From Olsenella sp. An285 (GTDB taxonomy: Bacteria; Actinomycetota; Coriobacteriia; Coriobacteriales; Atopobiaceae), in contig NZ_NFIZ01000016.1 of assembly GCF_002159625.1 (NCBI RefSeq), positions 1-51,155 on the forward strand: a DNA stretch of 51,155 nucleotides, given 5' to 3'. Of this stretch, positions 1 through 8,164 are shown piece after piece. Made by a program: the position numbers and the translations under genes. How positions within the stretch are numbered: the stretch's first letter is position 1; each line of letters opens with the position of its first letter. The notes below the pieces were generated by a model, which worked only from the letters and a program-made list of their open reading frames with translations, was not told the origin of the DNA and made no database searches.

Positions 1-1
1 G

Positions 2-1093
2 GGGGTCGTCGTGGCGGACCTGCCGCTCACGGGCGTGCGCGAGCTGCCGGTCGACCTCGCCGCCCTCGTGGCCCCGCACCTCGTGGACGGGGTGGCCGTG
101 GTTCCCATTGTGCCCGACTCCGAGCTCAGCACGTACCTGCGCGACCTGGGGGAGCCGTGCGTGGGCGCGCTCATCGACCTCGGCGTGCTCGACGGCAGGC
201 GGCTCTGCTCCATGGTGCTGCGCCCGGACGGGGCGGAGCCCTTCGACGAGCTCGAGCTCGACTTCCTGCGCGGCCTGGCGGAGGACGCGCGCGACATCGC
301 GCGCGGCGTCCTCGCCCGCGAGCAGGACAAGCGCATCTCGCAGGCCCTCCAGGCGGGCATGAGAAACGAGCTTCAGCAGGTGGAGGGCATCACCGCGCAG
401 GCCGTCTACTCCTCGGCCACGGAGGCCGCCTTCGTGGGCGGGGACTTCTACGACCTCATCCGCCTGCCGGACCACCGCGCCTGCGTCATCATGGGCGACG
501 TCTCGGGCAAGGGCGTGGAGGCGGCCTCGGTCTCCGCCGCCGTCAAGACGGCGCTCGGGGCCTATGCGTGGGAGGGGCTCGCCCCCGCACGCATGGTGCG
601 CTCGCTCAACGAGTTCCTCCTGGGCTTCTCGCGCATCGAGACCTTTGCCACGCTCTTCGTGGGCATCGTCGACCTCTCCGCTGGGACCCTGAGGTACTGC
701 TCCGCCGGCCACCCGCCGGCGCTGCTCATCCACGACGGCGCGGACGAGATCTCGATCCTCGACGTGCAGTCGGGCGTGGTGGGCGCCTTCCATGACATGA
801 CCTACGTCGACGGAAAGGTGAGCCTCGCGCCCGGCGACGTCCTGCTCCTCTACACGGACGGCACGACCGAGGCGCGCGACCCCTCGGGTGCCTTCTTCGG
901 CGAGGAGGGGCTGCGCGACATGGTCATGAGAGAGTCCGACTCCACGAAGCCCTTCGACGGCTTCGTGGACCGGCTGCTGGCGACGCTCGAGGCGTTCACC
1001 GGACAGAACCTCGACGACGACGTCGCCATGCTGGCCCTGCGCATCGACGAGACGGGCCTAAAACTTGGGACGAACTCTTCGGACGAGCGATAA
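2..1093 (+). CDS. PP2C-type SpoIIE/RsbU-like serine phosphatase (5' end outside window)
   Basis: The protein resembles RsbU/SpoIIE phosphatases, which dephosphorylate a STAS anti-anti-sigma protein and so release an alternative sigma factor. Metal-binding and catalytic signatures are visible: GGDFYD, GDVSGKG, SAGHPPALL, LLLYTDG and a late DDDVAML. About 100 residues before the phosphatase domain look like the second half of a GAF sensor domain. The frame is open to the window edge, so the gene probably starts upstream; a GTG at 11 is the first start inside the window. The next gene, 30 bp downstream, encodes a STAS-HATPase fusion, which supports a partner-switching role. The family call is firm; the signal sensed is unknown. 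Confidence 0.85.
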   Translation, partial: GVVVADLPLTGVRELPVDLAALVAPHLVDGVAVVPIVPDSELSTYLRDLGEPCVGALIDLGVLDGRRLCSMVLRPDGAEPFDELELDFLRGLAEDARDIARGVLAREQDKRISQALQAGMRNELQQVEGITAQAVYSSATEAAFVGGDFYDLIRLPDHRACVIMGDVSGKGVEAASVSAAVKTALGAYAWEGLAPARMVRSLNEFLLGFSRIETFATLFVGIVDLSAGTLRYCSAGHPPALLIHDGADEISILDVQSGVVGAFHDMTYVDGKVSLAPGDVLLLYTDGTTEARDPSGAFFGEEGLRDMVMRESDSTKPFDGFVDRLLATLEAFTGQNLDDDVAMLALRIDETGLKLGTNSSDER

Positions 1094-1123
1094 GAACGGC
1101 GCCATCTGGGGAATAAACCCGGC

Positions 1124-1885
1124 ATGGGCGCATCGGTGAACATAGGGCTCGTGGACGTGAGCGGGGACCTCGACGTCAGCTCCGTCCCCGCCGTCAGGCA
1201 CAGGCTGGACGGCCTGATTGCGTCTGGCTCCAGGCGCATCTTCATGAACATGGCGGACGTTGGCTACGTTGACTCCGCCGGCATGGCTCTCATCCTCTCC
1301 GAGCTCAGGCGCGTGAGGGAGCTCGGCGGCCTGCTCTCCCTCATCAACGTCTCCGCCCAGCTCTACCGCGCGCTCAGCCTCATGCGCATGGTCGACTTCA
1401 TGCCGGTCTCCCGCGCGGGCGCCCGGCGCACCGTGACGGCGCTCGACCCGTCGGTGCTCCCGCGCTGGCGAACGACGTTTCGCGTGGGCGCGGGGGAGCT
1501 CTCCGGCGCCCGCGACAGGCTGTCGAGGCTCCTCGCCGACCTCCCCCTCTCCTCGGACGACGTCTTCGACATGACGCTCGCCTGCGGAGAGGCTCTCGGC
1601 AACGCCGTCGACCACACCTGCGGGGGAGGGGTCCTCGCCACCGTCGCCGCCTACCCGGATCGGGTGACCGTTGAGGTCACCGACTGCGGCTGCGGCTTCT
1701 CCCTCGGGGAGGACGAGGAGCCGCCCGAGGCGGGCCCCGCCTCTGAGAGGGGCAGGGGCATACGCCTCATGCGCCTGCTGGCAGACTCCGTGAGCATCGC
1801 ACCCAAGCAGACGGGGGAGGGCACCGTCGTTCGCCTCGTCAAGCTCTACGACGCGCTCGCCTCGCCGGACTCCCCTGCGGCATAG
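1124..1885 (+). CDS. STAS domain fused to a GHKL (RsbW-like) ATPase domain
   Basis: Residues 1-100 form a STAS domain with the VDSAGMALI segment that normally carries the phosphorylatable serine. Residues 110-250 form a HATPase_c anti-sigma-kinase-like domain with an N-box (GEALGNAVDH) and a G-box-like DCGCGFSLG followed by GRGIRLMRLL. RsbV-type antagonists and RsbW-type kinases are usually separate proteins that bind each other, so having both on one 253-residue chain is unusual. It follows the SpoIIE phosphatase by 30 bp, and the two are probably co-transcribed. The likely output is control of a sigma factor not found in this window. Confidence 0.82.
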   Translation: MGASVNIGLVDVSGDLDVSSVPAVRHRLDGLIASGSRRIFMNMADVGYVDSAGMALILSELRRVRELGGLLSLINVSAQLYRALSLMRMVDFMPVSRAGARRTVTALDPSVLPRWRTTFRVGAGELSGARDRLSRLLADLPLSSDDVFDMTLACGEALGNAVDHTCGGGVLATVAAYPDRVTVEVTDCGCGFSLGEDEEPPEAGPASERGRGIRLMRLLADSVSIAPKQTGEGTVVRLVKLYDALASPDSPAA

Positions 1886-1935
1886 GGCGCGAGCCCCGGC
1901 CTCCACGAGTCCTTCATCTTTTCTCGATTTTCCCC

Positions 1936-1964
1936 TTGCGCCGGCGGGCGCGGCCCCGTATAGT
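1936..1964 (+). promoter_or_regulatory. Sigma-70-type promoter of the first tRNA-Gly
   Basis: A -35 box TTGCGC (1936-1941) and a -10 box TATAGT (1959-1964) are separated by 17 bp. They lie 14 bp before the tRNA-Gly gene. Confidence 0.7.
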
Positions 1965-1977
1965 ATTCCCTGCGCTT

Positions 1978-2053
1978 GCGGGCTTAGCGCAGTTGGTAGC
2001 GCGCCACCTTGCCAAGGTGGAGGTCGCGGGTTCGAACCCCGTAGCCCGCTCCA
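1978..2053 (+). tRNA. tRNA-Gly(GCC), first copy
   Basis: The acceptor stem GCGGGCT pairs with AGCCCGC, the anticodon stem CCACC/GGTGG holds the loop TTGCCAA (anticodon GCC), the T-loop GTTCGAA is standard, and CCA is encoded. The tRNA is identical in sequence to the copy at 2277-2352. Confidence 0.97.
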
Positions 2054-2063
2054 TGTGAGCACC

Positions 2064-2087
2064 AGGCCGGATTCGTTCGGCCTTTTT
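2064..2087 (+). terminator. Intrinsic terminator after tRNA-Gly
   Basis: The stem AGGCCG/CGGCCT is followed by five T. It lies between tRNA-Gly and tRNA-Cys, so transcription into tRNA-Cys must partly read through or start locally. Confidence 0.65.
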
Positions 2088-2092
2088 CATAC

Positions 2093-2166
2093 GGCGAAGT
2101 GGCCAAGTGGTAAGGCACGGGCCTGCAAAGCCCTGACCCCCGGTTCGAATCCGGGCTTCGCCTCCA
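2093..2166 (+). tRNA. tRNA-Cys(GCA)
   Basis: The acceptor stem GGCGAAG/CTTCGCC, anticodon loop CTGCAAA (anticodon GCA), T-loop GTTCGAA and encoded CCA are all present. Confidence 0.96.
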
Positions 2167-2175
2167 GGACGTGAC

Positions 2176-2205
2176 GGGCACCCCCACGGGGGTGCCCTTT
2201 CTCTT
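2176..2205 (+). terminator. Intrinsic terminator after tRNA-Cys
   Basis: A ten-base GGGCACCCCC arm pairs with GGGGGTGCCC and is followed by TTTCTCTT. Confidence 0.8.
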
Positions 2206-2234
2206 GACTCGCCGCTGCCGACCCAAATTGACGC

Positions 2235-2263
2235 TTGCAATCCCGTGGCCGCTCGCGTAATAT
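2235..2263 (+). promoter_or_regulatory. Promoter of the second tRNA-Gly
   Basis: TTGCAA (2235-2240) and TAATAT (2258-2263) are 17 bp apart, just ahead of the tRNA at 2277. Confidence 0.7.
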
Positions 2264-2276
2264 ATCTCCTTGCGTC

Positions 2277-2352
2277 GCGGGCTTAGCGCAGTTGGTAGCG
2301 CGCCACCTTGCCAAGGTGGAGGTCGCGGGTTCGAACCCCGTAGCCCGCTCCA
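2277..2352 (+). tRNA. tRNA-Gly(GCC), second copy
   Basis: It matches the tRNA-Gly at 1978 base for base, including the encoded CCA, but has its own promoter and terminator. Two identical copies flanking tRNA-Cys suggest a local duplication. Confidence 0.97.
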
Positions 2353-2362
2353 TGTGAATGAG

Positions 2363-2388
2363 GGGCCGGTCATCAGACCGGCCCTTTT
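2363..2388 (+). terminator. Intrinsic terminator after the second tRNA-Gly
   Basis: GGGCCGGTC pairs with GACCGGCCC across an ATCA loop and is followed by TTTT. Confidence 0.85.
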
Positions 2389-2441
2389 GCTATTCTTTAC
2401 AGCCAACGTCCGCAGCCGTCTTCGTAGGGGAGCTTGAGCGC

Positions 2442-3437
2442 ATGCTTTTCACGGTCTTCTTCCTTGCCTTCCTGTTTGCCGTCATGCAGGGGTTCGTGAG
2501 GACGGTCGTCTACTTCTGGGAGTGGCTCTCGCGCGGGGACAAGCTGGACGAGGACGACGTCGAGCGCGCGGAGACGGCGCTCGAGGAGTCGGAGGACGCC
2601 CTCGAGCGGGAGCTCGCCCGCGCGGGGCGCCAGCGCGGCCTCGGCCGCATCTTCGCCCGCTGGCGCGCCTCCAACGCCGCCGTCGAGGAGTACCTCGATC
2701 ACCTGCACCTGGGCTGGTACCAGATCGTCATCATCTTCTTCGTGGGCTCGATGGCGGGCCTTCTCATAGAGGAGGTCTGGATGCTCGTGAGCGCCGGCCT
2801 GACGGAGAACCGCGTGGGCCTGGTATGGGGGCCCTTCTCGCCCCTCTACGGCCTTGGCGCGGTGCTGCTCACGGTCCTGAGCTTCTTCCTGCGCTCCCGC
2901 GGCGCCAAGGGGTGGCAGGTCTTCCTGGTCTCCGCGCTCGTGGGCGGGGTGCTCGAGCAGCTTGCCGGGTGGTCCATGTCCACCTTCTTCGACGCGGAGT
3001 CCTGGACCTACCTTCACCTGCCGGACCACATCACGCAGTGGGTGGCGTGGCGCTTCCTCGCCGCCTGGGGCCTTCTGGGTCTCGTGTGGTGCCGCGCCGT
3101 CATGCCGCGCCTGCTCTACCAGATCGGCATGCCCACCACGCGCCGCCAGGCCGTCTTCGTGACCCTGGTGGCAATCTATCTCGTGGCTGACGTTGCCATG
3201 ACGCTCGTGTGCTTCGACCGCAAGACGGAGCGCGACGCCGGCGAGCCTCCCGCCAACGCCTTCGAGCAGTGGGTGGACACCAACTACTCCGACGAGTTCA
3301 TCTCGAGTCGCTTCCAGAACCTCAAGATCGGCGACAAGCGCGACAAGGTCGACGAGAACGGCAACATCATCCTGGAGGAGACCGCTGCGGAGGCCGAGGA
3401 GCCCGCGGGCGGGGAGAGCGAGGGGGTGCGCCCATGA
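2442..3437 (+). CDS. PF06541-type putative ABC transporter permease (integral membrane)
   Basis: The 331-residue protein has several hydrophobic segments and the family signature WGPFSPLYGLGA, followed by GVLEQLAGW and the SWTYLH segment. These mark the PF06541 family (putative ABC-transporter type IV, function not established). A charged, Glu-rich segment after the first membrane helix and an acidic C-terminal tail lie outside the membrane core. I chose the ATG at 2442, with AGGGGAGC upstream, because an earlier in-frame ATG at 2358 would place the tRNA terminator inside the gene. Its stop overlaps the start of the cysteine desulfurase gene, which implies one operon; the functional link is unclear. 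Confidence 0.75.
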   Translation: MLFTVFFLAFLFAVMQGFVRTVVYFWEWLSRGDKLDEDDVERAETALEESEDALERELARAGRQRGLGRIFARWRASNAAVEEYLDHLHLGWYQIVIIFFVGSMAGLLIEEVWMLVSAGLTENRVGLVWGPFSPLYGLGAVLLTVLSFFLRSRGAKGWQVFLVSALVGGVLEQLAGWSMSTFFDAESWTYLHLPDHITQWVAWRFLAAWGLLGLVWCRAVMPRLLYQIGMPTTRRQAVFVTLVAIYLVADVAMTLVCFDRKTERDAGEPPANAFEQWVDTNYSDEFISSRFQNLKIGDKRDKVDENGNIILEETAAEAEEPAGGESEGVRP

Positions 3438-4714
3438 CGCCTGGTCGCGAGGTCTGCCTCGACTACGCCGCCGCGACGCCCATGGACCCGGAGGTCGTGG
3501 CGGTGACGCTGCCCTATCTCACGGAGCGCTTCTGGAACCCCTCCGCGCCCTACTCCCGCGCCCGCGAGGCGAGGGACGACGTCGAGCGCGCCCGGGGCAC
3601 CGTCGCGCGCCTCATCGGCGCCCGACCCGACAACGTGGTCTTCACCGCGGGCGCCACGGAGGCCAACAACCTGGCCTTCGCGGCCGTGGAGGGACATGTG
3701 GTGGTGGATGCGATCGAGCACGAGAGCGTGCTCGCCTGCGCCGCCACGCACGCCCGGCGCACGGTGCGCGTGGGCGCAGACGGCCTCGTGGACCCCGCCG
3801 TCGTGGCGCGTGCCATACGGCCTGATACCGAGCTCGTCTCCGTTGAGCTCACAAACGGCGAGATCGGCTGCGTGCAGCCCGTCCGGGAGATCTCCCGGGT
3901 GGTGGCGAGCGAGTGCGCCCGGCGCCTGGAGGCGGGGGAGCGGACGCCCATCTACCTGCACACCGATGCCTCCCAGGCGGCGGGCACCCTCTCCGTCAAC
4001 GTGAGCACTCTGGGCGTCGACCTGCTCACGCTCTCCGCCGCAAAGATCTACGGCCCCAAGCAGGTGGGCCTGCTCTGGGCGTCCGATGACGTCCGGCTGC
4101 GCCCGCTCGTCTACGGCGGCGGTCAGGAGGGAGGCGTGCGCTCCGGCACCGAGAATGTCGCCGGAATCGTGGGCTTTGCGCGGGCGCTCGAGCTCGCGTG
4201 CGAGCGTCGCGCTGAGGAGGCGCGCCGCCTCGCCGGGCTGCGCGAGCGCCTGCGCGCGGGAATCGTCGAGCGGGTGCCGTGGGCCGTGGTGGCGGGGCCG
4301 CGCAGCCCCAAGCGCCGGCTCCCGGGGCTTCTGAGCGTCTCCTTCGCGGGCATCGAGGCGCGCCGCCTCGTCATCGCACTCGAGCGCGCTGGCGTCTACG
4401 TGGGAACGGGCTCCGCCTGCGCGGCGAGCCGCATGCGCGTGAGCCACGTCCTCGAGGCCGTGGGCATGCCGCGCGAGCTTGCCGAGGGGAGCCTGCGCCT
4501 CACGCTCGGCCGCCCCACCTCCCCAGAGGACGTCGACTATGCCGCGGAGGCCATCGCGGGCGCCGTGCGCGCCGAGATGGAGCGCCTGGGGCTCGACGAC
4601 GCCGGCCAGGCAGCGCGCGTCGAGGCGCTTCTCGCGGGTGCTCCGGGGGCGTCCATGCGCGTCCGTCGGCCTGGCGCGGGAGGCGCCGCCGGAAACGACG
4701 GGTACGCATGGTGA
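3434..4714 (+). CDS. Cysteine desulfurase (NifS/IscS class)
   Basis: This PLP enzyme removes sulfur from cysteine as an enzyme-bound persulfide. The N-terminal LDYAAATPMDPEV motif, the PLP lysine in SAAKIYGPKQVG (about K204) and the persulfide cysteine in GTGSACAASR (about C329) are all visible; the histidine usual just before the PLP lysine is replaced by alanine. The 426-residue length fits the family plus a short C-terminal extension. It overlaps the previous stop (ATGA) and its own stop overlaps the mnmA start. That arrangement suggests it is the dedicated sulfur donor for MnmA, although a role in Fe-S assembly cannot be excluded. Confidence 0.93.
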   Translation: MTPGREVCLDYAAATPMDPEVVAVTLPYLTERFWNPSAPYSRAREARDDVERARGTVARLIGARPDNVVFTAGATEANNLAFAAVEGHVVVDAIEHESVLACAATHARRTVRVGADGLVDPAVVARAIRPDTELVSVELTNGEIGCVQPVREISRVVASECARRLEAGERTPIYLHTDASQAAGTLSVNVSTLGVDLLTLSAAKIYGPKQVGLLWASDDVRLRPLVYGGGQEGGVRSGTENVAGIVGFARALELACERRAEEARRLAGLRERLRAGIVERVPWAVVAGPRSPKRRLPGLLSVSFAGIEARRLVIALERAGVYVGTGSACAASRMRVSHVLEAVGMPRELAEGSLRLTLGRPTSPEDVDYAAEAIAGAVRAEMERLGLDDAGQAARVEALLAGAPGASMRVRRPGAGGAAGNDGYAW

Positions 4715-5793
4715 GCCGGGCGACACCGCGTGGCGCGCGCGTCTTCTGCGGCCTCTCCGGCGGCGTGGACTCCGCGCTCGCCTGCGCCCTGCTCCTGGAG
4801 CAGGGCTTTGACGTCACGGCGGTCTACATGCGCAACTGGTCGCGCGACCTGCCCGGCTTTCGCTGTCCCTGGGCGGACGACCTGGCGGACGCGGAGCGCG
4901 TGGCGGTGACGCTGGGCATAGACCTCGAGGTCTGGGACTGCGAGGAGGAGTACCGCGCTACCGTGGTGGACTACCTCGTGGACTCCTACGCCCACGGCTA
5001 CACGCCCAACCCGGACGTGATGTGCAACCAGACCATCAAGTTCGGGACCTTCCTCGAGCGGGCGCTCGCCGAGGGCGCGGACTACGTGGCCACGGGACAC
5101 TACGGCCGGGTCGAGCGCGGGGAGGACGGTCGCACGCGCCTCCTGCGCGCCCTGGACGAGCACAAGGACCAGACCTACTTCCTCTGGCGCGTGGGCGAGG
5201 AGGCGCTCTCCCGGGCGCTGCTCCCGGTGGGCGAGATTCGCGACAAGGCTGAGGTCCGCCGCATGTGCGCCGAGCGCGGCCTGGGCGTCGAGGCAAAGCC
5301 GGACTCGGACGGCATATGCTTCATCGGGCCGGTGGGCATCCGCACCTTCCTGCTCGACGCGCTCGAGCGCCGCGCGGGCGACGTCGTGGAGTGGGAGACC
5401 GGGCGGGTGCTGGGGCGCCACGACGGTGCCTTCCTCTTCACGGTGGGCCAGCGCCGCGGCCTCGACCTCGGCGGCGGGCCGGCGCGCTACGTGGTCTCCA
5501 CGGACGTCGAGAAGAACGTCGTGTACGTCACGGCGAATCATGACAGCCCCGCGCTCTTTGCGAGCGAGGTTTCTCTCTCGGACGTGCGCTGGATCGCGGG
5601 CGAGCCGCCCGCGCCCGGGCGCTACCTCGTGCGCACCCGCCACACGGGCGAGCTTCGCGAGGCGTGGGTCGAGCCGGGGGACGGCGCCTCCGCCGTGTTG
5701 CGCTTTGACGAACCCGTTCGTCGCGTGGCCCCCGGCCAGTCCGCGGTGGTCTACGATGGCCTTCGCTGCCTCGGCGGCGGCATCGTGCAGTGA
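4708..5793 (+). CDS. mnmA: tRNA-specific 2-thiouridylase MnmA
   Basis: MnmA adenylates U34 of Lys, Glu and Gln tRNAs and then inserts sulfur. The PP-loop LSGGVDSALA is at the N-terminus, and the two catalytic cysteines lie in NPDVMCNQTIKFG (about C106) and DSDGICFIG (about C204). The C-terminal beta domain includes FTVGQRRGL. The 361-residue length is normal. The ATG at 4708 overlaps the desulfurase stop, so the two are translationally coupled, matching the sulfur relay expected between them. Confidence 0.95.
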   Translation: MVSRATPRGARVFCGLSGGVDSALACALLLEQGFDVTAVYMRNWSRDLPGFRCPWADDLADAERVAVTLGIDLEVWDCEEEYRATVVDYLVDSYAHGYTPNPDVMCNQTIKFGTFLERALAEGADYVATGHYGRVERGEDGRTRLLRALDEHKDQTYFLWRVGEEALSRALLPVGEIRDKAEVRRMCAERGLGVEAKPDSDGICFIGPVGIRTFLLDALERRAGDVVEWETGRVLGRHDGAFLFTVGQRRGLDLGGGPARYVVSTDVEKNVVYVTANHDSPALFASEVSLSDVRWIAGEPPAPGRYLVRTRHTGELREAWVEPGDGASAVLRFDEPVRRVAPGQSAVVYDGLRCLGGGIVQ

Positions 5794-5795
5794 AC

Positions 5796-5886
5796 GTGTC
5801 CCATGTCCCGTTTGGGGACAGGATACTTTTGGGACATCCCCCAGATGTCCCAAAAGTATCCTGTCCCCAAACGGGACATGGGACAC
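5796..5886. repeat. 91-bp palindromic element with 42-bp perfect arms
   Basis: Positions 5796-5837 are the exact reverse complement of 5845-5886, with a 7-nt spacer. Each arm also contains a smaller hairpin made from TGTCCC and GGGACA, and the centre forms GGGACAT/ATGTCCC, so three adjacent hairpins or one long cruciform can form. It begins 3 nt after the mnmA stop and ends 20 nt before the next start. It could act as a bidirectional terminator, but the internal symmetry looks like a mobile REP-type palindrome. Confidence 0.9.
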
Positions 5887-5905
5887 ATGCTCGGAGGGAG
5901 GAGCC

Positions 5906-6385
5906 ATGTCCATAGAGAGGGCCCGGGCGCACCTCGCGCAGTTCGGCCTTGCCGAGAAGATTCGCGAGTTCGACGTCTCGAGCGCCACGGTGGAGCTCGC
6001 GGCGCAGGCCGTGGGCGTGGAGCCCGCGCGCATCGCCAAGACGCTCAGCTTCATGGTGGGGGAGACCCCCACGCTCATCGTCTTTGCCGGGGACGCCCGC
6101 GTGAACAACCAGGCGTTCAAGGCCACCTTCCACACCAAGGCCAAGATGCTCTCTGCCGAGCAGGCGTCCGAGCTCGTGGGCCACGCCGTGGGAGGCGTGT
6201 GCCCCTTTGGCGTGAACCCGGGGGTCGACGTCTTTCTCGACGAGTCGCTCCGCCGCTTTGAGACCGTGTGGCCCGCCGCGGGCAGCTCCAGCTCGGCCGT
6301 GGAGCTCACCTGCGACGAGCTCGAGCTCGCCTCGGGCGCGCGCGGATGGGTCGACGTGGCCAAGGGCTGGAGAGAGGGAGAATAG
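5906..6385 (+). CDS. YbaK/EbsC-type aminoacyl-tRNA deacylase
   Basis: The 159-residue protein matches the YbaK/ProX fold that hydrolyses mischarged tRNAs, typically Cys-tRNA-Pro. Visible family elements are the IAKTLSFMV segment with its conserved lysine, NNQAFKATF, and the substrate-loop GVCPFGVNPGVDVFLDESL. The start at 5906 is preceded by a strong GGAGGGAGGAG ribosome site. It sits directly after the palindrome and is probably transcribed separately from mnmA. Confidence 0.88.
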   Translation: MSIERARAHLAQFGLAEKIREFDVSSATVELAAQAVGVEPARIAKTLSFMVGETPTLIVFAGDARVNNQAFKATFHTKAKMLSAEQASELVGHAVGGVCPFGVNPGVDVFLDESLRRFETVWPAAGSSSSAVELTCDELELASGARGWVDVAKGWREGE

Positions 6386-6484
6386 GCGTAGAGTCGCCGC
6401 TCGCCGGCAGCCAGCGCTCCGGGCGCGGCGGGCCCGCGCTACACTAGTCTGACTAACGTAACGGCCCGACGTCTGGAGCGCCGC

Positions 6485-7867
6485 GTGGCAGAAGAGCAGG
6501 ACACCCAGAAGAAGCCCAAGGCGGCGCCCAAGAAGGTCGCGCTTAAGGTCTCTGCCGTGCGCTCGGTCTCCCCGGCGGACAACGCGGCGGACAAGAAGTC
6601 CATGGGACAGGTGCGCAAGACCGTCGTCTTCCTTGGCTTCGTTGCCGTTGCCTATGCGCTCTACCTCGTCTTCACCGGGCAGGTGGACGAGTTCGTGACG
6701 TCGCTCGCCGGCGTGGACATGTCCTGGATCGTGGCGGGCGTGGTCTGCTTCCTGTTCTACTACGTCTTCGGCATCCTCGCCTACGTGCTCTCCGTCGCGG
6801 CGGACCCGGACTGCCCCGTGGGCATCCGCGACCTCATGAGCGTCGAGGCCTCGGGCGTCTTCTTCATGCGCCTCACGCCCAACAGCGCCGGCGCCCCGCC
6901 CGCGCAGATCTTCCGCCTCACGCGCGCGGGCATGTCCGCCGGCGCCGCGAGCGCGCTCAACTTCACGCGCACCATCATCTACGAGACCGGAGAGGGCGTC
7001 TTTGCTGCCATCATGCTGCTCTTCTGCGGCAGCTACTTCTACGAGACCTTCGGCGACGTAACGCTCGTCGGCCTCTTCCTCTTTGGCTTCAAGGTCGTGC
7101 AGGTGGCCGGCTTCGTTGCCCTGTGTCTCCTGCCCAAGCCCGTCATGGCCGTGGGCAACTGGGCGCTGCGTTTTGCCAACCGCCGCAAGTGGCTCAAGGA
7201 CGACAAGTACGAGAAGTACTACGACGTGGTGAACACCCAAGTCATGGAGTTCTCCCGCGCCTTCAAGCGTGCGGCCGTCAACGTGCCCGAGATGCTCGCC
7301 ACGATGGGCGTGACGCTGCTTCAGCTGGGCTGCATGTATGCGCTGCCGTACTTCGTGCTGCGCTCCTTTGGCGAGCCGGCTGACTTCATGATCTGCCTCG
7401 CCTCGGGCTCCATGCTCGAGCTGCTGGTCAACGCCGTGCCGCTTCCGGGCGGCGCGGGCGGAGCCGAGGTGGGCTTCGCCTACCTCTTCAAGGGGATGTA
7501 CGGCATCCACCTCACGGCCGGCTTCGTCATCTGGCGTGCGATCGAGTACCTGCTGCCCGTCATCATCGCCGCGCCCTGCATGGGCCTGCGCTCCACGAGT
7601 GGCGAGTCAATCAACCGCCGTGTCAAGCGCGTCTGGAAGCGCGTCCGCGGCTTCGTGAGCGGCAGGGGCACCGGATCCAAGAAGGCCGGCGGCGCCCGTG
7701 GCGGCGTCACCGTCAAGCCCGGCGCCAAGAAGAAGGCCGTGATCGCGGGCTCCAAGAAGGCCGCCGGCGGATCGGACGTCGAGGCCCGCATTGCCGCCGG
7801 CAAGGCTGCTGCCGCCGCAAAGAAGGCGGAGGCGGAGAAGGCCGCGGAGGCGGCGGGGGAGAAGTAG
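6485..7867 (+). CDS. UPF0104/LPG-flippase-like integral membrane protein with basic tail
   Basis: The central 300 residues (about 45-370) contain seven or eight membrane segments and match the lysylphosphatidylglycerol synthase transmembrane/UPF0104 family (PF03706); RLTPNSAGAPPAQIFRL and NAVPLPGGAGGAEVGF are characteristic conserved loops. No synthase domain follows, so a lipid flippase or envelope role is more likely than aminoacyl-lipid synthesis. The first 40 and last 80 residues are rich in Lys and Ala, resembling histone-like tails. The start is GTG at 6485. A TACACT -10-like box near 6440 may be its promoter. Confidence 0.78.
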   Translation: MAEEQDTQKKPKAAPKKVALKVSAVRSVSPADNAADKKSMGQVRKTVVFLGFVAVAYALYLVFTGQVDEFVTSLAGVDMSWIVAGVVCFLFYYVFGILAYVLSVAADPDCPVGIRDLMSVEASGVFFMRLTPNSAGAPPAQIFRLTRAGMSAGAASALNFTRTIIYETGEGVFAAIMLLFCGSYFYETFGDVTLVGLFLFGFKVVQVAGFVALCLLPKPVMAVGNWALRFANRRKWLKDDKYEKYYDVVNTQVMEFSRAFKRAAVNVPEMLATMGVTLLQLGCMYALPYFVLRSFGEPADFMICLASGSMLELLVNAVPLPGGAGGAEVGFAYLFKGMYGIHLTAGFVIWRAIEYLLPVIIAAPCMGLRSTSGESINRRVKRVWKRVRGFVSGRGTGSKKAGGARGGVTVKPGAKKKAVIAGSKKAAGGSDVEARIAAGKAAAAAKKAEAEKAAEAAGEK

Positions 7868-7945
7868 GGCCCCGCGCGCGGTGGGGCTGCCCCGCGAGGA
7901 CTGGACCGGCATCGGTCCGGTTCAGAAAAAAGTCCAAATTGGGGC

Positions 7946-7975
7946 TTGCGCTTGGGAGAGGTTCCTTGCTAATAT
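7946..7975 (+). promoter_or_regulatory. Promoter of tRNA-Val
   Basis: TTGCGC (7946-7951) and TAATAT (7970-7975) are separated by 18 bp. They lie 42 bp before tRNA-Val. Confidence 0.6.
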
Positions 7976-8017
7976 ATCCCTCGCGCTGCAGTCCCCTATG
8001 TGGCGTGAACAACATAA

Positions 8018-8092
8018 GGGCGTTTAGCTCAGGGGGAGAGCGCTTCCCTGACACGGAAGAGGTCACAAGTTCAAATCTTGTAACGCCCACCA
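8018..8092 (+). tRNA. tRNA-Val(GAC)
   Basis: The acceptor stem GGGCGTT/AACGCCC, anticodon stem CTTCC/GGAAG with loop CTGACAC (anticodon GAC), T-loop GTTCAAA and encoded CCA are present. Its 3' side is followed by a terminator and then mobile DNA. Confidence 0.96.
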
Positions 8093-8100
8093 CGAATTCG

Positions 8101-8133
8101 CAGCTCAGAGCATATCGGCTCTGAGCTGTTTTC
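8101..8133 (+). terminator. Intrinsic terminator after tRNA-Val
   Basis: An 11-bp perfect stem (CAGCTCAGAGC with its complement) around a 6-nt loop is followed by TTTTCG. Confidence 0.85.
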
Positions 8134-8164
8134 GTATCTGTCCAAATGGCGTCCAAACAGCTGT

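Noticed and set aside
5511-5527. GAGAAGAAC in mnmA, and likewise near 13437 and 41736
   Set aside because: Here it simply encodes Glu-Lys-Asn in the reading frame of well-supported genes, and these copies lack the intergenic or hairpin context of the 29-33 kb family.
8018-8092. tRNA-Val as the attachment site of this prophage
   Set aside because: No copy of its 3' end appears near the integrase at 43.3-43.5 kb.
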